A stretch of DNA of 64,000 bases from Streptosporangium pseudovulgare (GCF_014648055.1 NZ_BMQJ01000013.1:228305-292304); one strand, 5' to 3'. Positions 41,844 to 50,801 are shown, numbered from the stretch's first letter. Numbers and translations are program-made. Notes: generated by a model from the sequence alone, not told the origin.

Positions 41844-42989
41844 TCAGACGCTCCAGTGCGCCGTGGAGAGGGCGCGGACCGCGTCCTCGTCCACCTCGAC
41901 GCCGAGGCCCGGCCCGGTGGGCACCAGGGCCGTGCCGTCGACGACCTCCACCGTGCTCCCCCCGACGTACGCCGAGCGGACGAACTGCCGTCCGTTGAGA
42001 TCGACCGGGGTGTCCACGCCGAACGCGGCGAACAGGTGCAGCGAGGCGGCGAACCCCAGATCGGTGTCGGTCAGCCCCGACCCCATGATGCGCAGCCCCG
42101 CGTCCTCGGCGAGCTGGCACAGCCTGCGGGAGAGCGTGAGACCGCCCGACCGCTGGACTTTCGCGATGGCGATGTCGACCGCGTCGAGCTTCACGAACGT
42201 GGCCAGGTCGGAGGGGTGGCGCAGGCTCTCGTCCAGCGCCACCGGCAGGGGGCTGTGGTCGCGCAGCCTGCGCAGCCCGGTGAGGTCGTTGGCCGGCAGC
42301 GGCTGCTCGAACGCCGACACGTCCAGGTCGGCGAGCCTGCGCGCCATGCGCAGCGCGCCGTCCACGGTGTACGCCTGGTTCGCGTCCACCCAGATGGGCG
42401 CGTCCGGGGCCGCCTCCCTGACCGCCGCCACGACGGAGACGTCCGTCGCCTCGTCGTGCAGGCCCACCTTGACCTTGTAGGCGTGATAGCCCTGCGCCCT
42501 CCCCTCCTCGACCGCCTGCCGTACCTCGTCGGGGGTCTGGCCGGCCACGATCCAGCCGAGCGTGATCCGGTCGAGGCGGCGCTGACCCCACAGCACGCCG
42601 ACGGGGACCCCGAGGGCCCGGCCGAGCAGGTCGTGCAGCGCGATGTCGAGCGCGGACTTGGCGATGGGGGAACCGATCGTCAGACCGCGGTTGATCACCT
42701 TCTCGTAGGCCGCGCAGGCGCCGTCCAGATCCCACGCGAGTCGTCCGACCAGCGCGGGCGCGAGATAGCGGGCGATCGTCGTCGAGATCGACTCCACGGT
42801 CTCGTAGGTCCAGGCGGGGGTCGGCGTCGCCTCCCCCCAGCCGGTACGCCCGTCGGCCGTCACCTTGACGAGAACCCGCTCGGCGGGCTTTCCCGCCGTG
42901 GTGACGCTTCCTCCGGAAATGCTGAACGACCGGATGGACGGCAATTCAACGACGAATACATCCACCCGTTCTACGACCAGCGACTCCAT
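41844..42989 (-). CDS. Enolase-superfamily enzyme (muconate lactonising/mandelate racemase type)
   Basis: A 381-residue enzyme. After the capping domain, the barrel shows YHAYKVKVGLHDE (KxK general base), PIWVDANQAY (Asp metal ligand), DVSAFEQPLPAND (Glu), PVALDESLR (third ligand Asp/Glu) and DIAIAKVQRSGG (Lys on the opposite face), followed by IMGSGLTDTDLG. That set suits the MLE or dipeptide-epimerase branch rather than mandelate racemase. I use the ATG at 42989, with TTGGAGAAGC upstream; the open frame reaches 43058. It faces the sugar operon, and the operator motif upstream at 43077 suggests the same regulator. Confidence 0.88.
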   Translation of the reverse strand: MESLVVERVDVFVVELPSIRSFSISGGSVTTAGKPAERVLVKVTADGRTGWGEATPTPAWTYETVESISTTIARYLAPALVGRLAWDLDGACAAYEKVINRGLTIGSPIAKSALDIALHDLLGRALGVPVGVLWGQRRLDRITLGWIVAGQTPDEVRQAVEEGRAQGYHAYKVKVGLHDEATDVSVVAAVREAAPDAPIWVDANQAYTVDGALRMARRLADLDVSAFEQPLPANDLTGLRRLRDHSPLPVALDESLRHPSDLATFVKLDAVDIAIAKVQRSGGLTLSRRLCQLAEDAGLRIMGSGLTDTDLGFAASLHLFAAFGVDTPVDLNGRQFVRSAYVGGSTVEVVDGTALVPTGPGLGVEVDEDAVRALSTAHWSV

Positions 42990-43076
42990 GCTTCTCCAAT
43001 GGGGGAGGAATTCATGCTCTTTTATGCATTTAGACGCTCCGAATCTAGCATGCTGCAAATGGCGGGCGAATTAACG

Positions 43077-43087
43077 GAATGAATTCA
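43077..43087 (+). promoter_or_regulatory. GGAATGAATTC operator, copy at the enolase-superfamily gene
   Basis: GGAATGAATTCAT with the palindromic decamer ATGAATTCAT, 88 bases before the ATG of the minus-strand gene. A second element, GGAATTCATGC, lies at 43008-43018. Confidence 0.62.
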
Positions 43088-43221
43088 TGGCGACCGGCCG
43101 CCGGTGCTGCTCGGCGACGCGGTGGCCGCACCGTTTCCGGTGCGCACCGGCCGGAGACGCCGTCCCGGCCGAAACCGGCGGACGTCACCGCTGTCGCCCG
43201 GCTCCCGTGGGCACAGGCCGG

Positions 43222-43866
43222 TCAGGTGAGGCCGGCGTCGTGGGCGAGGAGCGCGATCTGGGTGCGGTTGTCCAGGCCGAGCTTGGTCAGGATGCTGGAG
43301 ACGTGAGCTTTCGCAGTCGTGATGCCCATGGCGAGTTCTGCGGCGATGTCTGCGTTCGCCCTGCCCTGAGCGATCGCGAGGGCCACCTCGTGCTCGCGGG
43401 GGGTGAGGGTGGCCAGCGCGGCGCGGGCCCGCTCGTAGGCCCCGGCCTGGGCGACGGTGCGGTCCATCAGCCGCCGGGTGACGCGCGGGGACAGGATCGG
43501 GTCTCCCGCGGCGACCCGGATGACCGCATCCACGATCTGCGGCGGCGGGGTGTCCTTGAGCAGGAACCCGCCGGCGCCGGCGCGCAGCGCGTGCAGGATG
43601 TTCTCGTCGGTGTCGAAGGTGGTCAGCACGATCACCTCCGGCGGGCGGGCCCGGGCGCGGAGCCGGCGGGTGGCGGTGATGCCGTCCACGCGGGGCATCC
43701 GCAGGTCCATGAGGACGACGTCGGGGGCGTGGGCGTCGGTGGCGGTGACGGCCTCCTGTCCGTCGGCCGCCTCGCCGACGACGGTGATGCCGGCGGCGCC
43801 GTCCAGCATCATGGCCAGCCCGGCGCGGACCAGCGCGTCGTCGTCGACCAGGAGCACGCGGATCAT
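43222..43866 (-). CDS. NarL/LuxR-type response regulator
   Basis: A 214-residue response regulator: MIRVLLVDDDALVRAGLAMM, phosphorylated Asp in PDVVLMDLRMPRVDG, GGFLLKDTPP, and a LuxR helix-turn-helix (LTPREHEVALAIAQGRANADIAAELAMGITTAKAHVSSILTKL). The ATG at 43866 overlaps the kinase stop as ATGA; an ATG at 43875 is also in frame. Pairs with the kinase encoded just upstream. Target genes are not evident. Confidence 0.92.
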   Translation of the reverse strand: MIRVLLVDDDALVRAGLAMMLDGAAGITVVGEAADGQEAVTATDAHAPDVVLMDLRMPRVDGITATRRLRARARPPEVIVLTTFDTDENILHALRAGAGGFLLKDTPPPQIVDAVIRVAAGDPILSPRVTRRLMDRTVAQAGAYERARAALATLTPREHEVALAIAQGRANADIAAELAMGITTAKAHVSSILTKLGLDNRTQIALLAHDAGLT

Positions 43867-44987
43867 GCCGGCCATGGTAGCCGGGCATGGAGCCGGAACC
43901 GTCCGCCGGTGCTGTGGTGGTCCAGTTGTCCCTCGGCCAGCCGTACTCGCTCGGTGAGCCCGACCAGCCCGGTGCCACTGCTGGGAGAGGCCGGTGCCGC
44001 GCCCGGCGGCGGCATCGGGTTGGTGACGGTGATCAGCAGGGGTGTGCCGGGAGCACCGCGCAGCAGCACCTCCACCGGCTGGCCTGGGGCGTGCTTGCGG
44101 GCGTTGGTGAGCCCTTCCTGGACGACGCGGTAGCCGGTCCTTCCGGCGGGAGGCGGGACGGCGCCGGCGGTCTCGTCGCTGACGCGTACGTCCTGGCCGG
44201 CCTCGCGCGCCTCGGCGACCAGCCGGGGCAGGTCGGCCAGAGTGGGCCAGGGCTCCCGCTCGTCCAGGAGGTCGTCCTCCTCACGCAGCAGGCCGATCAC
44301 CTGGCGCAGCTCCTCCAGCGCCTGGTGCACTCCGGAGCGGACCACTCCGGCGGCCCGGGCGAGCTGGTCGGGGGAGGAGTCCGGGCGGTATTCCAGTGCC
44401 CCGGCGTGGGTGGCCACCAGCGACAGGCGGTGGGCCAGCACGTCGTGCATCTCCCGGGCGAGCGTGCGGCGCTCGGCCATGCGCGCCTCGGCGATCCGCC
44501 GGCCCTGCTCGGTCTCGGCGCGGCGGGCGCGCTCGTGCAACGAGATGAGCAGGGCTCGACGGGAACGGGCCAGCGCGCCCCAGCCGAGCAGGGCGCCGTA
44601 CGTGGCACAGATCAGCGGCAGCCACCATCCGAAGGAGATGCCGGAGTTCGGCCGCCACAGCGCCTGGACCAGGTGAGCCGCGATGCCCGCCGCCGCCACC
44701 GCCGCAGCGACGCCGAACCGCCTGCGCTGAGCGACCTGCATCGCCCCCAGCGTCGCCGCCGGCGTCGCCACCGGGGAGATCACCGCGAGGAGCGTGGCGG
44801 CGAGCGCTCCGGGGACCGGCCACCGCAGCTGGGCGAGCATCGCGACGAGGCTCACCACCGCGACGACGACGTCCAATCCCACGAAGGGTCCGCCGGCCTG
44901 CCCCCACAGCATCGCGGAGGTCAGCGCGCCCGCTCCGAGGATCGCACTCACCATGATCGTGGACCGCGGAGATCGCCTCTCACTCAC
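43863..44987 (-). CDS. Sensor histidine kinase (HisKA_3 type)
   Basis: A 374-residue kinase. Four or five transmembrane segments lie within residues 10-140; a linker (ARRAETEQGRRIAEARMAERRTL) leads to the phosphorylated His in AREMHDVLAHRLSLV. The ATPase domain has VVQEGLTNARKHAPG and a G2 box in GTGLVGLTERVRLAEG. The G1 region is poor: ITVTNPMPPPG stands where DDG is usual, as in many actinobacterial members of this family. Coupled to the response regulator. Confidence 0.9.
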   Translation of the reverse strand: MSERRSPRSTIMVSAILGAGALTSAMLWGQAGGPFVGLDVVVAVVSLVAMLAQLRWPVPGALAATLLAVISPVATPAATLGAMQVAQRRRFGVAAAVAAAGIAAHLVQALWRPNSGISFGWWLPLICATYGALLGWGALARSRRALLISLHERARRAETEQGRRIAEARMAERRTLAREMHDVLAHRLSLVATHAGALEYRPDSSPDQLARAAGVVRSGVHQALEELRQVIGLLREEDDLLDEREPWPTLADLPRLVAEAREAGQDVRVSDETAGAVPPPAGRTGYRVVQEGLTNARKHAPGQPVEVLLRGAPGTPLLITVTNPMPPPGAAPASPSSGTGLVGLTERVRLAEGQLDHHSTGGRFRLHARLPWPA

Positions 44988-45272
44988 CGGCTCAGGCTAG
45001 TGGTCGCCACGGCGTGGCCGTCACCTACCAAAGGAGGACCCGAACCCCACCGGGGAAGGGTGAAGCACGACCACGAGCCCGATGCGGCAACCCGGCCGGC
45101 CGGGCAAGGATGGCCGACGTGAACACCTCCGGCCGCGCACCTGCGCTCCCTGGGTCCGCCCGCTCGCCGCCGGTGGCAACGCCGCAGCGCCGACCTCGCC
45201 GAGGCCCCGGCTGCTTCTGACCACACCTGGGCGGTCACGCCCCGGTGCCGAATTTCGATCTTTGGAGGCTCG

Positions 45273-46445
45273 GTGCCCGTCGGGTATCTGTTCACTGTGG
45301 CGCTCGTCGCGATCGGCACGCTGTTCGCGCTACGGCCGGTGCCGTTCTCACGCCCGCTCGGCCGCCCGAGCTACTACTTCGGCCTGGCCGCCAACGAACT
45401 GCCGTTCGCGGCCTTCCTCTGGCTGTTGCTGCTCCCGACCGCGCTGGCGTTCGCCGAGGGTGACATCGACTCGGCGGGCGGCTGGGCGGTCGTCGCCCTG
45501 GCCGCCGTGACCGCGATCGGGCTCGCGGTCATCGCCTACCGCGCGCTGGGCGAGCGGGCCAGGATCGAGCGCGCGATGGACGTCGGGCTGGGCGCGGGGT
45601 GGCGCGCCGCCATCGACGCCGACCTCAGTGCCGGACTGCGGCGCCGTCCCCCTTTGGCCCGCGTCCTGCTCCTGCCCATCTTCCGGCGCCGCCTGGACGT
45701 CCGGCGCGTGGCCGATCTCGCCTACGGCGACGCGGGCCGTCGCAACCTGCTCGACCTCTACCACCACCGCTCGCGCCCGTCCGGCGCGCCCGTGATGATC
45801 CACCTGCACGGCGGCGGCTACTCCGGGGGCCACAAGAACAGCCAGTCACTTCCCCTGCTCCACCACCTCGCCGGTCGGGGATGGGTGTGCGTCAGCGCCA
45901 ACTACCGGCTACGGCCCCAGGCCCAGCACCCGGACCACCTGATCGACCTCAAGAAGATCATCGCCTGGGTGCGCGAGCACGCCCACGAGTACGGCGCCGA
46001 CCCGTCGACGCTGTTCGTCGCGGGCAGTTCGGCGGGCGGGCACATGGCGGCGCTGGCCGCGCTCACCCAGAACGACCCCGCCTTCCAGCCGGGCTTCGAG
46101 GACGCCGACACCTCCGTGACCGGCGCCATCTACCTGAACGGCTGGTACGGCGCCTACTTCGGCCAGGGCCCCGAGTCCTCGCCGCTGGCCCGCATCGCAC
46201 CGGACGCACCGCCGTTCCTCGTGGCCCACGGCGATCTGGACCCGCTGGTGCCCGTGACCGACGCCCGGCAATTCGCCGACCGCCTACGCCGGACCTCGGC
46301 CAACCCCGTCGTCTACGCCGAGCTGCGTGGCGGGAACCACGCCTTCGACCTGTACCACTCGCTCCGCTTCGAGGCACTCGTCGACGCGATCGAGGGCTTC
46401 ACCGCCTGGGTGAGATCACAGGAAAGACGAGCCGTAGCCGGCTAG
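45273..46445 (+). CDS. Membrane-anchored alpha/beta hydrolase (esterase/lipase)
   Basis: A 390-residue protein. Three hydrophobic segments occupy the first 100 or so residues. The hydrolase domain has the HGGG oxyanion motif (MIHLHGGGYSGGHK), the nucleophile in FVAGSSAGGHMAALAALT (Ser near residue 250), the Asp in PFLVAHGDLDPLVPV and the His in RGGNHAFDLYHS, the hormone-sensitive-lipase/carboxylesterase pattern. GTG at 45273 has TTTGGAGG upstream. The 285-base gap before it (44988-45272) shows no gene. Confidence 0.88.
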   Translation: MPVGYLFTVALVAIGTLFALRPVPFSRPLGRPSYYFGLAANELPFAAFLWLLLLPTALAFAEGDIDSAGGWAVVALAAVTAIGLAVIAYRALGERARIERAMDVGLGAGWRAAIDADLSAGLRRRPPLARVLLLPIFRRRLDVRRVADLAYGDAGRRNLLDLYHHRSRPSGAPVMIHLHGGGYSGGHKNSQSLPLLHHLAGRGWVCVSANYRLRPQAQHPDHLIDLKKIIAWVREHAHEYGADPSTLFVAGSSAGGHMAALAALTQNDPAFQPGFEDADTSVTGAIYLNGWYGAYFGQGPESSPLARIAPDAPPFLVAHGDLDPLVPVTDARQFADRLRRTSANPVVYAELRGGNHAFDLYHSLRFEALVDAIEGFTAWVRSQERRAVAG

Positions 46446-46636
46446 TACTCCAGTGACACTTCACGATCATGGTTGAGTCTGCGCCGGTGGCGGCAGCGCC
46501 GGTCCAGCAGCCCACGAACGTAGGCGGTGGCGGTGCGACGGGGCTCGACGCGGCCGAAACGACCGGCGATCCGGCCCATCAGGTCGTTGAAGGTGACCAC
46601 CCAGCCTCCGGGGTCCACGCTGTCAGCCGCGGCCAT
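46442..46636 (-). pseudogene. IS701-type transposase, N-terminal remnant
   Basis: The frame from the ATG at 46636 has the IS701-family N-terminal pattern (VVTFNDLMGRIAGRFGRVEPRRTATAYVRGLLD), then loses similarity after about 45 residues and stops. More than 300 residues, including the DDE catalytic domain, are missing. The segment 46443-46500 (TAGTACTCCAGTGACACTTC...) may be the surviving end of the element. It separates the esterase from the SnoaL-like gene. Confidence 0.6.
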
Positions 46637-46750
46637 CACGCGATCTTCGGTTGTCCTCACAGACTCCCAATGATCACGCGATGGCCGTCTCCATGCCACC
46701 TCACCACGAAGACCGCGAAGCCTTACCGGATTACTAGGAGGTCCGCCAAG

Positions 46751-47182
46751 GTGTCCGAGGCCGACAACAGAGCGTTTCTGCAGGGAGTCTTCGCCGAGAC
46801 CGCGAAGGGTAACGGGCGGCCCTTCATCGACGCCCTGGCCGACGACGTCCGCTGGACGATCATCGGGCAGACCGCGTGGTCACGCACCTATGAGGGGAAG
46901 CGTGCCGTACTGGAGGAACTGCTCCGCCCGCTCGCGGAACAGCTCGGCGGACGTAACATCGTCAGCGCCGAGCGCTTCGTGGCCGACGATGACGTAGTTG
47001 TCGTCGAAGGCCGCAATCACAGCGCCACAGCGTCAGGGCGTGACTACCCCAACCGTTACTGCTGGGTTTTCGTCATGCGCGGCGGCAAGGTCGCCGAGAT
47101 CACCGAGTACACCGACACCCAATTGATCGCCGAGGTCCTCGCTCCGCCTCCGGCCGCACCGCCACCACATCGCCCCAGGTGA
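46751..47182 (+). CDS. SnoaL-like (NTF2-fold) protein
   Basis: A 143-residue protein of the ketosteroid-isomerase-like superfamily: FLQGVFAETAKGNGRPFIDALADDVRWTIIGQTAWSRTYEGKRAVLEELLRPL, VVVEGRNHSATASGRDYPNRYCWVFVMRGGKVAEITEYTDT. The GTG at 46751 has AGGAGG in place; the open frame upstream crosses the IS remnant and is not part of the gene. Function of this stand-alone member is unknown. Confidence 0.87.
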   Translation: MSEADNRAFLQGVFAETAKGNGRPFIDALADDVRWTIIGQTAWSRTYEGKRAVLEELLRPLAEQLGGRNIVSAERFVADDDVVVVEGRNHSATASGRDYPNRYCWVFVMRGGKVAEITEYTDTQLIAEVLAPPPAAPPPHRPR

Positions 47183-47277
47183 GGAGACGGCACACCCCGG
47201 CCGGCCGAGCCGGACCCGGGCCGCGGAACCCGCGCCGCACCTGACCGGCGGCGGCCGCCACCGCTGTGACCACGCCT

Positions 47278-47313
47278 ACGGGCCGCCCCGGCGGCACAGC
47301 GGGGGCGGCCCGT
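47278..47313. terminator. 12-bp bidirectional hairpin
   Basis: ACGGGCCGCCCC (47278-47289) pairs with GGGGCGGCCCGT (47302-47313) between convergent genes. Confidence 0.75.
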
Positions 47314-47403
47314 CCAAGAGGTCGTCTACGGTTCACTTCACGCGTGTGTCACGGCTTCTTCCGGCTGTCCCTTCCTCCGCGTTCGCGGGTTCCCGCCTCC
47401 GGT

Positions 47404-49968
47404 TCACCTCAGGCCCGCGTCCACCGCGGTGGTCAGAGTTCCGGGGTCGCCGGACATCTCCCAGATCATTACGCCGAGCAGGCCCTTGCTCCGCAGCCAG
47501 GCGGTCTTCTTGCCGATCGACCACGCGTCGTCGAAGGTCCACCACTGCCCGCCGTTGCCGGTGTGGCAGTAGGTCGCGACCGCCTGCTCGTCGTGTTTGA
47601 CGGTGCACCCCGGCACACTCGCCAGCAGGTTGGCGTAGCCCCGGGTGCCCGCCTCCTCCTGGAACTGCCCGGGAGCGGCGCCGGTGGCCGACTGCCACTC
47701 ACCGGATTTCCCGCCGTCGGCGACACCCTGCCAGCCGCGCCCGTAGTAGGCGAGGCCGACGGTGATCTTGCGGGGGTTCACCCCGGCCCGAAGGTAGACG
47801 TCGACCGCGTTCTCGACGCTGAAGTGGAACGAGTAGGGGTCGTCGGTGTCGGCGTACAGGTTGCCCTGGTGGCCGGTGCGGTTGGGCTCCCAGGAGTTGT
47901 CGCTCCCCGCGCCGTGGAAGTCGTAGCCCTGCACGTTGAAGATGTCCAGGGACTTGGCGACCTCGGGCAGGTCCCAGCCGGCGGCTATCTTCGCCGGGTC
48001 GGCCGGGGTGAACGCGGTCAGCTGGTAACGCTTGCCGGTCTCCTGGGTCAGGGCGTCGAGCTGCCTGCGGAACTCGGCGATCAGCAGCGTGTTGTTCGCC
48101 TTGTCGTTGGCGCCGATGTGGTTGCCGGCGTGGCCCTCCGCGCCCGGCCACTCCCAGTCCAGGTCGATGCCGTCGAAGATCCCGGCGGCGCTTCCCGGGC
48201 CGCCCGCGGCGTTGTAGACCGGCAGGTTCCCCTTGATGTACATGTCGATGCAGGAGCTCACGAACTTCTTGCGGGAGGCGTCGGTGGCGGCCACGTCGGA
48301 GAAGTACTTGGAGTAGGTCCAGCCGCCGAGCGAGATCAGCACCTTGAGGTTCGGGTACTTCGCCTTGAGCTTGCGCAGTTGGTTGTAGTTGCCGCGCAGC
48401 TTCTCCCAGCCGGTGTCGGCCACGCCGTCCACCGACTGGGCCGCGCTCATCGGCCTGCCGTAGTCGGCGTCCGCGTCACCGGCGCCGTCACCCTGTTTCG
48501 GATCCTGGGGGTCGGCCGTGGTGCCCTTGGTGACGCCGTGCAGGCAGGTCAGGTTCACCGGGTCGATGTTGCCGAAGGCGTAGTTGAGGTGCGTCAGCTT
48601 GCCCGCGACGCCGGTCGTGTCGAGGTTGCGCACGAAGTACTGGCGGCCGTAGATGCCCCACTGCACGAAGTAGCCGACTCTGGCGTAGCCGCTGCCGACG
48701 ATGTCGTCGGTGCTCACCTTCAGCGCGTCACCGGCGGCCGAGACGTTGTCGTACAGGTCACGGGCCCTGACGGTGAAGGTGTACTCGGTGGACGGCGACA
48801 GCCCGGTCACGGTGGCCGAGGTGCCGGTCACCGTCGCGGCCAGGGTCGTCCCGGTGTAGACCTCGTATCCGGCGATGCCCTTGTTGTCGGTGGAGGCGTT
48901 CCACGCGAGGGAGACGCTCGACGAGTTCTTGCCGGTGCTGCGCAGGCCGGTGGGCGCGGTGGGCGGCTGGGTGTCGTCGCCTGCGTTGTTGGTCGTCACC
49001 TTCAGCGCGGCACTGGCGGGGGAGAGGGTCCCCTTGCGGTCCTTGGTCTTGACGGTGAAGGTGTACTCGGTGTTCGGGGTCAGACCGGTGAGGGTCGCCG
49101 TCGTCCCGGTGACCGTCGTGGCGAGGGCGGCGCCGTTGTAGATCTGGTAGCCGACGATGGGCAGGCTGCCCGGGGTCGCGGCGTCCCACTCCAGTGACAC
49201 GGTCTTGGTGGTCTTGACCGGTGAGCGCAGGTTGCCCGGCGCGGCGGGCGGGGTGTCGGCCGAGCCGTCGCACCTCACGTCGTTGATCCGGCAGTTCGCC
49301 GGTTCGGCGGACGCGCTGAGCGTGAACGCGGGGCTGTACGGCTCGGTGGACCCGTGCGCGGCCACCGACGTGTTGTAGTGGGCCGGGCTCAGCGTGACCT
49401 GACGTCCGCTCTGGCTGAGCGAGCCGTTCTGGGCGTTGCCCGCGGTGACCCCGGCGGGCAGGTCGAAGGTGATCGACCAGCCGTTGAGCGCGGCGTCGGT
49501 GTTGTTGTTGACCACGAACCTGCCCTGCGTCCCGTTGGCCGAGTAGGTCGCGGTGACGGGCGCGTCAGGCGGAGGCGGATCACCGCTGCCGTCGCAGTCG
49601 GCGCCGTTGATCGTGCAGCTCGTGGGCTGGGCCGCGGCGCTGAGCGTGAACGTGGGGCTGTAGGGCTCGGTGTTGCCGCCGGCGCGCACCGTGTTGATGT
49701 AGAAGGCGGGGGTCAGCTTGACCCGCGTTCCCGTCTGGGAGGCGGTGGCGTTCTGGGCGCCGCTGACGGTGACCCCGGCGGGCAGGTCGAAGGCGATCGA
49801 CCAGCCGGTGACCGCGGTCGGGTTGGGGTTGCTCACCACGAACTTGCCCTGGGTCCCGGTCAGGGTGAAGGCCGCGGTGAGGCGGGCGGCGGCCTCAGCG
49901 GGTACGGCGAGGGCCGCGAAAGCAAATGCCAGGGCGGCGGCTAACAGCACGGAGACACATCGGCGCAT
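47404..49968 (-). CDS. Secreted multidomain chitinase: two CBM2, two FN3, GH18
   Basis: An 854-residue enzyme. Signal peptide MRRCVSVLLAAALAFAFAALA. Two tandem cellulose/chitin-binding CBM2-like modules follow (about residues 30-130 and 140-235; WSIAFDLPAGV and WSITFDLPAGV), each ending with a Cys pair, then two FN3 domains (about 245-335 and 340-430). The GH18 barrel has GYFVQWGIYGRQYF, the catalytic GIFDGIDLDWEWPGAEGH (Glu 606), NVQGYDFHG and the final WTFDDAWSIGKKTAWLRSKGLLGVMIWEMSGD. All catalytic residues are present. A palindromic site upstream (49985-50001) is probably its operator. Confidence 0.95.
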   Translation of the reverse strand: MRRCVSVLLAAALAFAFAALAVPAEAAARLTAAFTLTGTQGKFVVSNPNPTAVTGWSIAFDLPAGVTVSGAQNATASQTGTRVKLTPAFYINTVRAGGNTEPYSPTFTLSAAAQPTSCTINGADCDGSGDPPPPDAPVTATYSANGTQGRFVVNNNTDAALNGWSITFDLPAGVTAGNAQNGSLSQSGRQVTLSPAHYNTSVAAHGSTEPYSPAFTLSASAEPANCRINDVRCDGSADTPPAAPGNLRSPVKTTKTVSLEWDAATPGSLPIVGYQIYNGAALATTVTGTTATLTGLTPNTEYTFTVKTKDRKGTLSPASAALKVTTNNAGDDTQPPTAPTGLRSTGKNSSSVSLAWNASTDNKGIAGYEVYTGTTLAATVTGTSATVTGLSPSTEYTFTVRARDLYDNVSAAGDALKVSTDDIVGSGYARVGYFVQWGIYGRQYFVRNLDTTGVAGKLTHLNYAFGNIDPVNLTCLHGVTKGTTADPQDPKQGDGAGDADADYGRPMSAAQSVDGVADTGWEKLRGNYNQLRKLKAKYPNLKVLISLGGWTYSKYFSDVAATDASRKKFVSSCIDMYIKGNLPVYNAAGGPGSAAGIFDGIDLDWEWPGAEGHAGNHIGANDKANNTLLIAEFRRQLDALTQETGKRYQLTAFTPADPAKIAAGWDLPEVAKSLDIFNVQGYDFHGAGSDNSWEPNRTGHQGNLYADTDDPYSFHFSVENAVDVYLRAGVNPRKITVGLAYYGRGWQGVADGGKSGEWQSATGAAPGQFQEEAGTRGYANLLASVPGCTVKHDEQAVATYCHTGNGGQWWTFDDAWSIGKKTAWLRSKGLLGVMIWEMSGDPGTLTTAVDAGLR

Positions 49969-49984
49969 GTAGAAGCCCTTTCTT

Positions 49985-50001
49985 TTAGGAAAGTTTACTA
50001 A
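49985..50001. promoter_or_regulatory. Palindromic site upstream of the chitinase gene
   Basis: TTAGGAAAGTTTACTAA has arms matching at seven of eight positions around a central G, 17 bases before the ATG. A second inverted pair, GTTAG/CTAAC, lies next to it (50004-50020). It is AT-rich against the surroundings and resembles the TTAG..CTAA elements before glycoside hydrolase genes in filamentous actinomycetes. It is not the DasR consensus (TGGTCTAGACCA). Confidence 0.6.
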
Positions 50002-50097
50002 CAGTTAGGCGGATGCTAACTCCGCACCGATGCTCCTACAAGGCCCAAAACAGCGGTGGGACGATCGGGGAACGCGGGATGCGAGGCGATGCGGCCC

Positions 50098-50394
50098 TCA
50101 GACGCCTGCCACCACCGCGGCGCCCGGCCCCAGCGGGACGACGCCGGTGGTCACGCTGAGTCCCCGCAGAACGGCCGGCTGCGGCACCAGGGCGCGCCCT
50201 CGGCTGACGGCCCAGGTGGGCAACGTGTACCAGGAGGCGCTGACGAGCGCCCACAGGACTCCCAGGGGCGACGGTCGACAGGAACCCGGGCCTTCCGCGG
50301 TCACGAACCGGGGCAGCACCGAGACGGCGAACACGCCCGCCTTGGGATTGCCGAGGGTGGTGATCAGGCCGGTGAGATATCCGCCCGCGAAGCC
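50098..50394 (-). pseudogene. LysE/RhtB-type exporter, 3' fragment
   Basis: The last 98 or so codons of a roughly 205-residue exporter remain: GYLTGLITTLGNPKAGVFAVSVLPRFV is the family's mid-protein motif, followed by two more hydrophobic helices. Upstream of about 50394 the frame no longer resembles the family, and a LysR fragment begins on the other strand. Confidence 0.7.
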
Positions 50395-50706
50395 GGCTTC
50401 ACCCCCACCGTGCGGTTCGAGACCGAGTCCTACGACGTCGCCCAGGCCCTCGTCGGCACAGGCATCGCGGTGGCCCTGGTCTCGCGCCTGGCCCTGACCC
50501 ATGTGCCCGGCACCACCCATCGCGAACCGGCCCACCCCAGGCCCTACCGCCGGCTCCACGCCGTGACCAGAACCGACACCGGCCTCACACCGCTCGCGGG
50601 CATGCTCATCGACCTCCTGCGTGATGTCGTCCGCGACATCACCGCCACCTGGGAGGCCCTCCCACGGGAAGGACGACCCTCATCGAGCTCACCACCCGGA
50701 GCCTGA
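50386..50706 (+). pseudogene. LysR-type regulator, 3' fragment
   Basis: The last 105 or so codons of an effector domain: AGFTPTVRFETESYDVAQALVGTGIAVALVSRLAL, a typical LysR segment, then RPYRRLHAVTRTD. The DNA-binding domain and half of the sensor (about 190 codons) are missing. It abuts the LysE fragment head to head. Confidence 0.7.
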
Positions 50707-50801
50707 AAGGCCCTCGGTCCCGGATCGACTCCGTCGGCCGTGGCCGTGGCCGTGCGAGCGCAGGGCCGGGACCCGTGGTGTGACGAGAACGGCCGGGGCG
50801 T

